64,000 bases of DNA, from positions 109,391,591 through 109,455,590 of the forward strand of contig NC_035436.2 of the NCBI RefSeq assembly GCF_002127325.2. Reading direction: 5' to 3'. Both the position numbers and the translations under genes were made by a program. The stretch is from Helianthus annuus. Its lineage: Eukaryota; Streptophyta; Magnoliopsida; Asterales; Asteraceae. Shown here in pieces: positions 1-11,692 of the stretch. The notes under the pieces were generated by a model. It saw only the letters and a list, made by a program, of their open reading frames with translations, searched no databases and had not been told where the DNA came from. The first letter of the stretch is position 1; each line of letters starts with the position of its first letter.

Positions 1-1799
1 AGGGATTTCAACTTCATATTTTATTTAATCTTGTCTCTAAAGCATGAACATATTATCCAAGAGATATTGAGGAAAGATGGTTATAAAACAAATCTTATGA
101 TCCTAATCCTTCATTCTTACACACACAAGCAAAACACACAAATCCTCTACTCCCCTTGGGAGCTCTCGGCCAAACCCAAACACCCATACACCCACCATTT
201 TCGATCAAGCCTTGTACATTCCAAGCTTGCACAAGTGTGTTAGAAGGCGCATAGTAAAGCTAGGAGCTTTCGGAAGTTGAAGAACCTCTACCGTTTGCTT
301 TTACCCACTCGACTTTCATCATTTTTCTTCCCTAGCCTTGTGCTAGTTGTAAGTGATTCTAAACACTCTCTTGATCTTGTCTAAAATGGTTAATAAGAGA
401 TTTAACGGATAAAAATGATGAACACTAAAGATCTCAAACTAAAAGTCTTGTAAAATGATGAACTTGATGGATAAAAGGAAAGTAATGGTGTAAAACTTGT
501 TAAACTTGTTTTGTTATGATTATTTTGTGTTGTTTGATGCTAGTAGTAGTTCGGATCGTCATCTAACCCGGCTAGGTCATGTTCATAGAACATGAACAAG
601 TGTATGTTAAAGTATGAAAAGGACTAGATGATGAACACTACTACATAATAACATGAACTTGTGTAAAAGTAATTTTTCTTGTAAAATGAAGTTCTAAACT
701 AGTAGATCTAAAGATCTACAAGTGGTATTTTCAAAGAACCAAGTGTATGATGAAATCATGTTTTAAGGCCGGATCTTTCATAAGCAAAAGGTGTTTTTGT
801 GAACAAACAAGTGTGTAGACACTTGTGTAACGAGGGTTTTAACAAAGAATTATTTTTGTAATATTTAACCTAGAAGTTGTAAAAATGTATTTTCTTCAAG
901 AATAAAGATCACAAGGAACCGACTTTATTTATAAAGATGGAAAAATCTACTAAAAATAATGGAAAGTTACTACACACTTTTACATAACCCACAAGTTCAT
1001 ATGTTTGCGACTTATGTATATTTTTGACTAGTTGATGTTGAAATATTGTTGTTGATGTTGGGAAAATTATTGATTAAATTTTGAAAAGAAAATGATATGC
1101 TAGAAAGCGTGGCCACCTCCAGTTACAGAGGAAACTCTGGCGAAATTTTTCCAGAAATATAACACTTGGAAATATTTTTACGACAAGTGTTATGAATATA
1201 TTTTAACTTGCTTTTCCAAATAAATTTCGCCATGATTTTGTTACAAAATTTCCAAGTGTCGGAGGTGGGTATTCGTAAACAAAACTTGTTAAATATATAT
1301 TTAGAATATATATTATTTGATCACCAACTTTTGTGCTAAGTGTATATAGTATGTGTTATACGTGCTAGTGTATTAAGACTTAAAAATACACCAAATACTC
1401 ATGAGGAGTATAAACATAAAAAAAAATACACATACAATATACATGATACATAATTCGGGTGCAAAGTGCAAAACACGAGATACTTATATTAATTTTTAAT
1501 AAGATAATATAAGTAAGATACTTAGTTAAAAATATAAAATATTTTTAACACAACAATAGGAATACAAAAGAGAGTGACTGTACTTATGCGACGCAAGTCT
1601 AGTGACTAACGTTAAGAAAACGCGTATAGGTCACGACGTTAATTAAGCAAATCCAGTGAAGTTTACGACGCACAGGAACGCAAAGTTGTGAGTTCATGCT
1701 CCCCCTTTTCTCTTAACTATTTTCAGTTTTATAACTTCGGGGGTGAAATACATGTTACAAATATTATTATGTTTAACAAATGGTATGATAACAAGAAGC

Positions 1800-2032
1800 A
1801 CACTTGGTGAGAACGAGTACCAAGTGTGATGTGATATAAGAATACAAGAAGCGCACTTGGTGAGAACGAGAACCAAGTATAGTGCGTTATGAGAAATGAT
1901 ACGAGAAATCGTGTCACGAATAGGGTAAATAAGCACCATTAATCAACAATATACCTGGACCGCAGAACAAAAGGTTAGATCTAACGGGTGTCGGGCAGCC
2001 ACACTCTCGGTGAGAACGAGTACCGAGTAGTG
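1800..2032 (+). repeat. Hairpin array in element 1 5' LTR
   Basis: Three inverted repeats share the 10-nt loop GAGAACGAGT/A. Hairpin 1 has stem ACACTTGGT/ACCAAGTGT (1800-1808 with 1819-1827). Hairpin 2 has ACTTGGT/ACCAAGT (1855-1861 with 1872-1878). Hairpin 3 has CTCGGT/ACCGAG (2006-2011 with 2022-2027), extended by CACT/AGTG across a one-base bulge. Between hairpins 1 and 3 a T:A pair is replaced by C:G on both sides. The same array recurs in the 3' LTR from about 10182. Confidence 0.75.
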
Positions 2033-2195
2033 CTTTTGTGTATCAGAATATGCCAAATAGAAAAATGCCTAAGGTTTGGTGACTTCCTATGTCGTGTCAC
2101 ATGTTAATGGCCTTGCAACCCATTAACAATCCTAATACTTACAAGAATACTTTGTAAACATAAAGATTCATACCATACCAAAACTTTAATTGAAC

Positions 2196-2300
2196 TTGAG
2201 TATGTGGGGTATTCAAGAAAACGGGAATTATACTTGAGTACGTGGGGTACTCAAGAGAAACGTGACTTATACATAAGTACGTGGTGTACACATGAATACT
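2196..2300 (+). repeat. Second short inverted-repeat array in element 1 5' LTR
   Basis: Two copies of a hairpin with left arm CTTGAGTA, a GTGGGG-type loop and right arm TATTCAAG or TACTCAAG occur here, followed by a weaker GTAC...GTAC version near 2277-2293. The matching region of the 3' LTR (about 10560-10680) has lost part of the first copy. Confidence 0.6.
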
Positions 2301-2687
2301 TGTTTTATATATGAAAACTTGATTTTTACATAACACAAACTATGTTTTCATACAAAGTATACAAATGTGAAATACAAAAACTGCATGAATTCACACCAAC
2401 ATTATGTTGACGTTTTTCCAAAACTCACATGTATTTCAGGTAACTAGGATGGATGTGTGCGTGGTCTTACTTATGCTCGTGGATGTCGCTATGTTTTATT
2501 TTTGCTAAATAAAGTTGTAACTTTTAAGACAATATGCTATCACGTGTTGTAAACACTTGACTTATGTTTTCGGTAATGTAATGTTTGAAGTTATTTTTGA
2601 GCATATAGTATGTTTACCTTTCGTATGCAATGAGAACCTTTCATGATCACACCTCGTGCTTCCGCCGCAGAAAGGGGTGTGACAGAT

Positions 2688-2699
2688 TGGTATCAGAGC
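2688..2699 (+). other. Primer binding site of element 1 (tRNA-iMet)
   Basis: TGGTATCAGAGC lies three bases after the LTR end TGTGACA. It is complementary to the 3' end of plant initiator methionine tRNA and primes minus-strand cDNA synthesis. This fixes the LTR boundary and the plus orientation. Bases 2700-3374 form an untranslated leader in which I see no supported gene. Confidence 0.92.
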
Positions 2700-3374
2700 T
2701 GCGATTGTAGTGAACCAGGATTCCTTCTCGAGTCTAGACTACAATCTCTAGGATCCTTTCACGAAAATGATTTTTCAAAGAGTTTTCATTGCATAAAACT
2801 TCCCGCGACATCCATTGCCTAAAACTGTTTACATGAGTCTAGAAAAGATACTACGTGACTTAGGGTGCACTGGGGTAGCACTTTTCTATGATGAAGGATT
2901 ACTTACAATTATGTGAGATAATTAGCATATACATGTACTAGATGTAGAATACCACTAGTATACATGACATTACCTGAAAACAATGGCCTAACTGAAGGAA
3001 GAAATACGAGGATGAAACGAACTGTGTGGACTGTGCAAGGAGTTACGTAATTATGGATGCATACATAATTATGGAACTCAGTGCACAGAAACCACAGCAA
3101 GTCTTGTCGCGTATACATTCCCTCAGTGAAAGAAAAAGGTCAAACGTACACTCTTTGGAGTAATGACTTAGGGTATAAAGACAAGAACCGCCAATGTAAA
3201 GTAAGGTGTTTACCTAATTATACATGTTTGTTGATGTATGAATTGATTCATGTATTGCGCGGGTTGTTTGATGTCACTTATGTGGTATATGCCTGCGTAT
3301 ACATATACTACTACTGTCTCGTATGACGATATTAAACAAATGTCTAACCCTATTGTGTTGTGTTCCTTCAGAAC

Positions 3375-6300
3375 ATGGCACCAAGAAGAGCTGTGAACGC
3401 TCGAGATCAACCTCCTCCTCCCCCACTGCCGAAAACTGCTGAAGAGCTGAACGCTCTACTGGAAGAAAGGATCTCTGCTGCTATCGCCTAGTACGAGGCG
3501 AACCGTACTCAAGACAGTGGAGGACCAAGCAATGCTAGACGTAACGGACATGGAGATTCGTCTGGAGGAAACGCAGCTCAAGGTAACCTTAAGACAATTT
3601 TCTAAGCATGGAGAAATTTATGAACGGTCTTTGTTTCATTATTTCTTCGATTGCTCATATGTGAATTGGTTGGGTTAATTACATGCTGCGCCTTCAAGCA
3701 GTTCCTCGACTGCAAACCGATGAACTACGATGGCACTGGAGGAGCAGTAGCATTTGTGCGTTGGACGGAAAAGACTGAAGCCACAATCCGCACGAGCAAG
3801 TGTACCGCGGATCAACAAGTCACCTTTGCTACTGGGCTGTTTGTCGATGAAGCACTGACATGGTGGAATTTGCAAGTTCAAACGCTAGGTGATGATGCCG
3901 CGTATGGCATGACTTGTGATGAATTGAAAGAGAAGATGAGAGAAAAGTACTGCTCTCGTGCCGAACTCCAAAGGCTGGAGACGGAGTTCTGGCACTTGAA
4001 TATGGTAGATGCAGACATCACGGGGTATACTCGAAGGTTCCATGATTTGTCTAGGGTGATTCCTTACATGGTGACTCCAGAATTCAAGCGCGTCGAACGC
4101 TATATTTGGGGACTGGCCCCGGAATTTCGCGGCATGGTGACTTCAGCGAAACCCCAAACAATCACTGAGGCTGTAACTCTGGCTGTCAGCCTTACTGAAG
4201 ACTGTGTTCGCATGCAGAAGCAATCACTGAACCCAACAGAAAACACCGAGACGCATGCTGAGTCGTCTGCGGACAAGAAAAGGAAACATGCAAACCTGAA
4301 TCAAGCAACTCGCAACAACAAGGGTTCCAACAAGAAACGTGAAACCAACCCCCCTAAGGAGGCAAATACTGCACTCAAAGGATACCAAGGCACCATGCCT
4401 AAGTGCCAAAAATGTAAGTATCATCATGATGGAGCTTGTCGCATTCCAAGGTGTGACAAATGTGGTAGATTGGGTCATCAAACGGAAGACTGTTGGGGTA
4501 AGGGAAAGAATCGAAATGGAAACGGTGCTGGTAACAAGAACGGTAACGGGAAGGGGCGGAACCAAGGATGCTTCTGTTGTGGAAGCAATGATCATTTCAT
4601 GAAAGACTGCCCAAAGAAAGACAATGCTCAGGCTCGAGCATTTGTGATTGGAGCAAAGGACGCACGCGAGGACCCAAACGTGGTCACCGGTACGTTTCTC
4701 GTTAACAATCACTTTGCATCCATGTTATTTGACACTGGTGCCGATTATAGTTTCACGTATGTGGAATTTAAACGTACGCTTGGGATAGAGTCTAGTAGAT
4801 TGGATATTCCATACTCCATAGAATTAGCCAATGGTTAACTTGTTGAGTCGAGCGAAGTTGTTAGAGGATGCACACTAGAACTTGGTGAACAAAGGTTTAG
4901 CATCGACCTCTTACCTATCCAATTGGGTAACTTCGATGTAGTGGTCGGAATGGACTGGTTGTCCAAGAACAAAGCTGAAGTTATTTGTCATGAGAAAATC
5001 ATTCGCATCCCTTTAGCGAATGATGAAACTCTCTTCGTGCAGGGAGAAAAACGAGACGCGCCTCTTCGAATCATCAGTTGCATGAAGGCACAGAAGTGCT
5101 TAAGGAAAGGATGTGTTGCCTTCCTAGCACACGTTGTAGATAAGAAGGCTGAGGAGCCGAAACTCAAAGATATTCTTGTGGTGAAGGAATTTCCTGATGT
5201 CTTTCCTGAAGATCTGCCAGGACTACCTCCGCAAAGACAAGTCGAATTCCGTATAGACTTGGTCCCAGGAGCCGCTCCTGTAGCCAAGGCACCCTATCGG
5301 CTTACTCTATCCGAGATGCAAGAATTATCTACACAACTCCAGGAGTTATTGGATAAAGGATTCATAAGGCCAAGCTTCTCGCCCTGGGGAGCTCCAATAT
5401 TGTTCGTGAAGAAAAAGGATGGAACTCTGCGAATGTGTATCGGTTACAGAGAACTGAACAAACTCACAATCAAGAATCGGTACCCACTACCGAGGATTGA
5501 TGACTTATTTGATCAGTTGCAAGAATCAAGCTACTATTCCAAGATCGACCTTCGATCTGTATATCATCAGTTAAGGATACAAGAAGAAAGCGTACCAAAG
5601 ACTGCATTCAGAACACGCTATGGGCATTACGAGTTTCTTGTGATGCCATTCGGATTGACGAACGCTCCAGCGGTCTTTATGGATCTGATGAACCACGTAT
5701 GCAAACCATATCTCAATAAATTCGTGATTGTATTTATCGATGATATCCTGATATACTCACGGACGAAAGAAGAACACGAGCAACACCTCAGACCATACTG
5801 GAACTACTGAAGAAAGAGAAACTGTATGCAAAGTTCTCAAAGTGTGAATTCTGGATTCACGAAGTACAATTTCTTGGTCACGTGGTGAATGAGAAGGGCA
5901 TTCACGTAGACCCGTCCAAGATTGAAGCCATAAAGAATTGGGAAGCTCCCAAAACCCCGACTGAAGTTCGGCAATTTTTGGGCTTAGCGGGCTATTACCG
6001 ACAATTTTTGGGCTTAGCGGGCTATTAACGACTCCTACGCAGAAAGACAAGAAGTACGACTGGGGTGTTAAACAGGAAGAAGCCTTTCAGCTACTCAAAA
6101 ACAAGCTATGCGATGCACCAATACTGTCACTGCCCGAAGGCACGGAAGACTTCGTGGTATACTACAACGCTTCACGACAAGGTTTGGGATGCGTGCTCAT
6201 GCAACGCCAGAAAGTCATCGCTTACGCTTCAAGGCAATTGAAGGTGCACGAAAGAAACTATACCACCCATGACCTGGAGCTGGGTGCGGTAGTATTCGCC

Positions 6301-7857
6301 TTGAAGATCTGGCGACATTATCTATATGGTACTCGATGTACAATCTTCACAGATCACAAAAGCCTGCAACACATACTTGATCAGAAGGAACTGAACATGC
6401 GACAGCGGCGATGGGTCGAGCTGCTAAATGATTATGACTGTGAGATTAAGTACCACCCTGGAAAGGCAAACGTTGTAGCGGATGCATTAAGTCGAAAAGA
6501 AAGGGTTAAGACCCTAAGGGTTCGAGTACTGGAAATGACTAATCGAACGAACCTCACTGCACGCATTCGTGATGCACAACAAGAAGCCCTTAAGATGGAA
6601 AACCGTAAAGCTGAATACCTCCGGGGTGCATTGAAGTACATGGCGCCAAATGAAGAGTGAGCCTTATACTTTAAGAAGCATATTTGGGTTCCGCTCTATG
6701 GTGGCCTACGAGAAGTCATCCTTGATGAAGCGCATAAATCAAGATACTCAATCCATCCAGGATCGGACAAGATATATCAAGACTTAAGAGAATACTATTG
6801 GTGGCCAAGACTCAAAAGCAATGTTGCTGTTCATGCTGGAAAATGCCTAAACTGTGCTAAGGTTAAGGCTGAATATCAGAAATCGTCTGGCCTACTACAA
6901 CAACAAGAGATCCCCATGTGGAAGTGGGAGCAAATATCTATGGACTTCACAACGAAATTACCCAGGACCCCTAAAGGGCACGACATGATTTGGGTAATAG
7001 TTGTTCGTCTAACGAAGTCCGCACATTTCCTACCAATCCGAGAAAAGGATAGTACTGGAAAGCTTGCTGAGATATACCTAAAAGAGATTGTAACGCGTCG
7101 TGGAGTGCCTATCTCAATTATTTCAGACAGAGATGGACGCTTTGTCTCAAGAATCTGGCGATCCTTTCAGGAAGCCTTTGGATCTCAATTGGATCTAAGC
7201 ACGACATTCCATCCACAAACAGACGGCCAGAGCGAACGGATTATACAAACGTTAGAAGATATGCTTCGCGCATGCGTCATGGACTTAGGCGGCAACTGGG
7301 ATGCTCACCTACCTTTAGTTGAGTTTTCTTACAATAATAGTTATCATACAAGCATCAAGGCTGCACCGTTCGAAGCTCTGTATGGCCGCAAGTGTCAATC
7401 ACCCTTATGTTGGGCAGACGCCGGAGATAAACGTATGGTTGGTCCTGAACTTGTACAAGAGACAACTGACAAGATTGCGCAGATCCGAGAACGCATCAAG
7501 GCGGCTCGAGATCGACAGAAGAGCTACGCTGATCAAAGACGTAAACCATTAGAATTCGAGGTGGGAGATAAAGTGTTGTTGAAAGTCTCACCCTGGAAGG
7601 GCGTAGTGAGATTCGGTAAGCGTGGGAAGCTGAATCCACGATACATTGGACCATTCAGAATCTTGGAAAGAATTGGTACCGTGGCGTACAAGTTGGAGTT
7701 ATCGGAAGAACTTAATGGAGTACATAATACGTTTCATGTGTCCAACCTCAAGAAGAGTCCAACACAAGAAAACGTGATCATCCTTGCGGATGAAGTGCAT
7801 ATTGACGATGCCCTCCGATTTACAGAACCCATCGAGGTTACTGACTGGAAAGTCAAC
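3375..7857 (+). pseudogene. Decayed gag-pol of element 1 (Ty3/gypsy, Tekay-like)
   Basis: Order: short gag exon (ATG 3375), degenerate intron, gag capsid (3690-4300), CCHC knuckles near 4430-4610, aspartic protease DTGAD (4735), reverse transcriptase with FIDDILIYS (about 5740), RNase H, integrase (HHCC about 6730-6860, core 6916-7300). Lesions seen: TAG at 3489-3491 in exon 1; TAA at 4836-4838 in the protease; a one-base frameshift near 5790; a 30-bp tandem duplication (5971-6030) beside a loss of about 45 bp; TGA at 6658-6660. Two catalytic acidic residues are also replaced: the first RNase H Asp reads Asn (YYNAS, about 6163), and the first integrase Asp reads Val (IVVRLTKS, about 7000). 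The chromodomain is deleted after the residues TDWKVN at about 7857. The copy cannot be functional. Confidence 0.9.
3583..3684 (+). other. Degenerate gag intron of element 1
   Basis: The exon 1 frame ends in phase 1 at a GTAACC donor (3583), the same donor and phase as in H. The expected acceptor AG reads AT (near 3683-3684), directly before the conserved gag segment with FLDC. I infer that this is the homologue of the 90-nt introns in A, B and H, and that splicing here is lost. Confidence 0.55.
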
Positions 7858-10800
7858 TCTAGGTGTAGGTCCAACAACAAAAATACATTAAAACCCAAGA
7901 GTACATACACGGGTTTAATATATATACTCTCCGGAAGCAAAAATAAGCACTAAAAAGCACCCGAAACGCACTTTAAGTGCAGAATTTTAGTAAAATTCAA
8001 CTCTAAACAGCTTTTAGACATATGAATATTATGCAGAAATGTTGTTTTATCATCCAGAATACTTCCCTAAGTGTTGGGAACTGAAAGGATACAAAAAGGT
8101 ACTTAATAGACACTAAACGGTGCAACTTAGCACTTTAATGAATCGGTATCTAACCGAACAACCGGTCAATACCTGGAACACCAAAATAATGCTAGAAGCA
8201 ATGTTTTTATTTTTCTAAGCTAGTTAGGGTCCCCGAACACCCTAACACACTATATATTTAATAATATACCATAAGGCCCTAACTAGACCTTTGCTTTCCA
8301 ACTAATCACTAACAAGTAGTTAGAAATGTTTCACTTAACCCCCCCCCCCACATGTTGGTCGATTGGGAGACCAAAATCCCACAACGGATTTCAACTTCAT
8401 ATTTTATTTATTCTTGTCTCTAAAGCATGAACATATTATCCAGGAGATATTGAGGAAAGATGGTTATAAAACAAATCTTATGGTCCTAATCCTTCATTCT
8501 TACACACACAAGCAAAACACACAAATCCTCTACTCCCCTTGGGAGCTCTCGGCCGAACCCAAACCCCCATACACTCACCATTTTCGATCAAGCCTTGTAC
8601 ATTCTAAGCTTACACAAGTGTGTTAGAAGGCGCATAGTGAAGCTAGGAGCTTTCGGAAGTTGAAGAACCTCTACCGTTTGCTTTTACCCACTCGACTTTC
8701 ATCATTTTTCTTCCCTAGCCTTGTGCTAGTTGTAAGTGATTCTAAACACTCTCTTGATCTTGTCTAAAATGGTTAATAAGAGATTTAACGGATAAAAATC
8801 ATGAACACTAAAGATCTCAAACTAAAAGTCTTGTAAAATGATGAACTTAATGGATAAAAGGAAAGTAATTGTGTAAAACTTGTTAAACTTGTTTTCTTAT
8901 GATTATTTTGTGTTGTTTGATGCTAGTAGTAGTTCGGATCGTCATCTAACCCGGCTAGGTCATGTTCATAGAACATGAACTAGTGTATGTTAAAGTATGA
9001 AAAGGACTAGATGATGAACACTACTACATAATAACATGAACTTGTGTAAAAGTAATTTTTCTTGTAAAATGAAGTTCTAAACTAGTAGATCTAAAGATCT
9101 ACAAGTGGTATTTTCGAAGAACCAAGTGTATGATGAAATCATGTTTTAAGGCCGGATCTTTCATAAGCAAAAGGTGTTTTTATGAACAAACAAGTGTGTA
9201 GACACTTGTGTAACGAGGGTGTTAACAAAGAATTATTTTTTTAATATTTGACCTAGAAGTTGTAAAAATGTATTTTCTTCAAGAATAAAGATTACAAGGA
9301 ACCGACTTTATTTATAAAGATGGAATGATCTACTAAAAATAATGGAAAGTTACTACACACTTTTACATAACCCACAAGTTCATATGTTTGCGATTTATGT
9401 ATATTTTTGACTAGTTGATGTTGAAATATTGTTTGTTGATGTTGGGAAAATTATTGATTAAATTTTGAAAACAAAATGATATGCTAGAAAGCGTGGCCAC
9501 CTCCAGTTACAGAGGAAACTCTGGCGAAATTTTTCTAGAAATATAACACTTGGAAATATTTTTACGACAAGTGTTATGAATATATTTTAACTTGCTTTTC
9601 CAAATAAATTTCTCCATGATTTTGTTACAAAATTTCCAAGTGTCGGAGGTGGGTTTTCGTAAACGAAACTTGTTAAATATATATTTAGAATATATATTAT
9701 TTGATCACCAACTTTTGTGCTAAGTGTATATAGTATGTGTTATACGTGCTAGTGTATTAAGACTTAAAAATACACCAAATACTCATGAGGAGTATAAACA
9801 TAAAAAAATACACTTACAATATACAAGATACATAATTCAGGTGCAAAGTGCAAAACACGAGATACTTATATTAATTTTTGAGAAGATAATATAAGTAAGA
9901 TACTTAGTTAAAAATATAAAATATTTTTAACACAACAATACGAATACAAAAGCGAGTGACTGTACTTGTGCGACGCAAGTCTAGTGACTAACGTTAAGAA
10001 AACGCGTATAGGTCACGACGTTAATTAAGCAAATCCGGTGAAGTTTACGACACACATGAACGCAAAGTTGTGAGTTCATGCTCCCCCTTTTCTCTTAACT
10101 GTTTTCAGTTTTATAACTTCGGGGGTGAAATACATGTTACAAATATTATTATGTTTAACAAATGCTATGATAACAAGAAGCACACTTGGTGAGAACGAGT
10201 ACCAAGTGTGATGTTATATAAGAATACAAGAAGCGCACTTGGTGAGAACGAGAACCAAGTATAGTGCGTTATGAGAAATGATACGAGAAATCGTGTCACG
10301 AATAGGGTAAATAAGCACCATTAATCAACAATATACCTGGACCGCAGAATAAAAGGTTAGATCTAATGGGTGTCGGGCAGCCATACTCTCGGTGAGAACG
10401 AGTACCGAGTAGTGCTTTTGTGTCTCAGAATATACCACATAGAAAAATGCCTAAGGTTTGGTGACTTCCTATGTCGTGTCACATGTTAATGGCCTTGCAA
10501 CCCATTAACAATCCTAATACTTACAAGAATACTTTGTAAACATAAAGATTCATACCATACCAAAACTTGAATTGAACGTACGTGGGGTATTCAAGAAAAC
10601 AGGAATTATACTTGAGTACGTGGGTACTCAAGAGAAACGTGACTTATACATAAGTACGTGGTGTACACATGAATACTTGTTTTATATATGAAAACTTGAT
10701 TTTTACATAACACAACCTATGTTTTCATACGAAGTATACAAACGTGAAATACAAAAACTGCATGAATTCACACCAACATTATGTTGACGTTTTTCCAAAA

Positions 10801-11061
10801 CTCACATGTATTTCAGGTAACTAGGATGGATGTGCGCGTGGTCTTACTTATGCTCGTGGATGTCGCTATGTTTTATTTTCGCTAAATAATGTTGTAACTT
10901 TTAAGACAATATGCTATCACGTGTTGTAAACACTTGACTTATGTTTTCGGTAATGTAATGTTTGAAGTTATTTTTGAGCATATAGTATGTTTACCTTTCG
11001 TATGCAATGAGAACGTATCACGATCACACCTCGTGCTTTCGCCGCAAAAAGGGGTGTGACA
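7858..11061 (+). repeat. 3' LTR of element 1 (5' boundary uncertain)
   Basis: From 8384 onward it matches the left LTR almost base for base. Upstream, 7858-8383 is LTR sequence whose left copy is outside the window. In the related LTR of H the motif ACCGAACAACCGG lies about 550 bp from the LTR start; here it is only about 295 bp from the end of pol. The LTR start, the PPT and the chromodomain were therefore probably removed by one deletion. A run of 11 C residues lies near 8340. The hairpin array is at about 10182-10415. Confidence 0.8.
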
Positions 11062-11221
11062 CCATCAACTAAGGGTTCGAGACGAGAATGTCTCTAAGAC
11101 AGCATTCAGGACTCGCTATGGGCATTACGAGTTCCTGGTTATGCCTTTTGGGTTGACGAACGCGCCTGCAGTCTTCATGAATCTTATGAACAGAGTGTGC
11201 AAACCTTACTTGGATAAGTTC
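11062..11221 (+). pseudogene. Element C pol fragment: reverse transcriptase palm
   Basis: It translates from [12 protein letters not shown] through [11 protein letters not shown] and [11 protein letters not shown] to YLDKF, the RT palm just before the catalytic FIDD segment. The reading frame is open. It is cut on the left by element 1 and on the right by E, and it continues at 16702 after the duplicated AGTTC. Confidence 0.92.
11217..11221. other. Target-site duplication of element E, left copy (AGTTC)
   Basis: AGTTC precedes the TGTTGG end of E, and the identical AGTTC follows its CTAACA end at 16697-16701. Removing E plus one copy restores a continuous RT frame in C. This is the only insertion in the window with both target copies visible. 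Confidence 0.95.
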
Positions 11222-11677
11222 TGTTGGACCGTGTTCCGACCCTGAAAAGTCAGCCGAGACAGTTCATCTTCACGTACGAAGGCGGAGTCAACGTAAATCA
11301 AGTTACAACAGCTATTCCTTTCTAATTTCTTCTCTTTTATTGCTTTCTGATTACAATTTGACAGAGTTCCGTTCCACAAGCAATGGTCTAGGTCCGCTCT
11401 AATGAACATAAGTGAACAGGTATATATAGGAGTGAGTGGTTCGCTCATATGGACTGCCATATGAGCGGACCTACTACAATGCCACATAAGCGAACCTTAC
11501 ATGTTGACACTATAAGCGAACCTATTCAAGACCCTATGAGCGGACCTACTATAAACGTGTACATAAAAGCGAACCTATCAACATAAAACCTAATTTTGAC
11601 ATTCCAGACCCTATGTTGACCTATCTTGACCTAAGACTTGATGTAGACGAAGTCAACAGACATTCCGTGTACTAACA
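11222..11677 (-). repeat. 3' LTR of element E
   Basis: It is 456 bp, TG...CA bounded, and matches 16241-16696. Read on the minus strand it has six copies of a GGTYCGCTYAT word (one more inverted) and then a TATATATA box (11421-11428 on the plus strand). The words therefore sit in U3 directly upstream of the presumed promoter. Confidence 0.92.
11421..11428 (-). promoter_or_regulatory. Predicted TATA box of E LTR
   Basis: TATATATA in the context CCTATATATACC on the minus strand, about 250 bp inside the LTR. The same box is present in the other LTR at 16440-16447; that copy would drive the element. This is prediction from sequence only. Confidence 0.6.
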
Positions 11678-11692
11678 GACTCCCCCTTGGAT
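11678..11692 (-). other. Polypurine tract of element E
   Basis: Read on the minus strand it is CCAAGGGGGAGTC directly before TGTTAGTGCA, the LTR start. Plant Copia elements typically have such an AAGGGGGAG tract, the plus-strand primer. The same tract precedes the LTRs of D (27826-27835), F1, F2 and the LTR at 25219. Confidence 0.88.

Larger units (their letters stand above)
1..2684 (+). repeat. 5' LTR of element 1 (truncated by window edge)
   Basis: It is nearly identical to 8384-11061 and ends in TGTGACA immediately before a primer binding site. No convincing gene lies inside: the short ORFs are not conserved in type, and the only conserved features are repeats. It carries two arrays of short inverted repeats (1800-2032 and about 2196-2300) and an interior CTCCCCCTTTTCTCTTAACT tract near 1700 that recurs in the LTR of H. 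Confidence 0.9.
1..11061 (+). mobile_element. Element 1: Tekay-like Ty3/gypsy retrotransposon, left end outside window
   Basis: The element reads LTR (1-2684), tRNA-iMet primer site (2688-2699), leader (2700-3374), decayed gag-pol (3375-7857), then a second LTR (about 7858-11061). Base 1 aligns with base 8384, so the left LTR began roughly 0.5 kb before the window. It ends TGTGACA at 11061 and is followed directly by the middle of the reverse transcriptase of another element (C), so it inserted into C. The right target duplication should be CCATC (11062-11066); the left copy is outside the window. The chromodomain, the PPT and probably the first part of the 3' LTR are lost in a deletion near 7857. 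Its LTR is related to that of H (both contain ACCGAACAACCGG) but is clearly a different subfamily. Confidence 0.9.

Noticed and set aside
31..243. 70-codon ORF shared by both LTRs of element 1 (also 8363-8626)
   Set aside because: It lies inside the LTR with low-complexity CA-rich coding. The second copy has a longer N-terminus in unrelated frame context, and nothing suggests translation.
2688..2699. tRNA gene match
   Set aside because: It is only the 12-nt complement of the initiator tRNA 3' end (primer site). No cloverleaf or A/B boxes are present; the same holds at 16227, 48335, 51015 and 58296.
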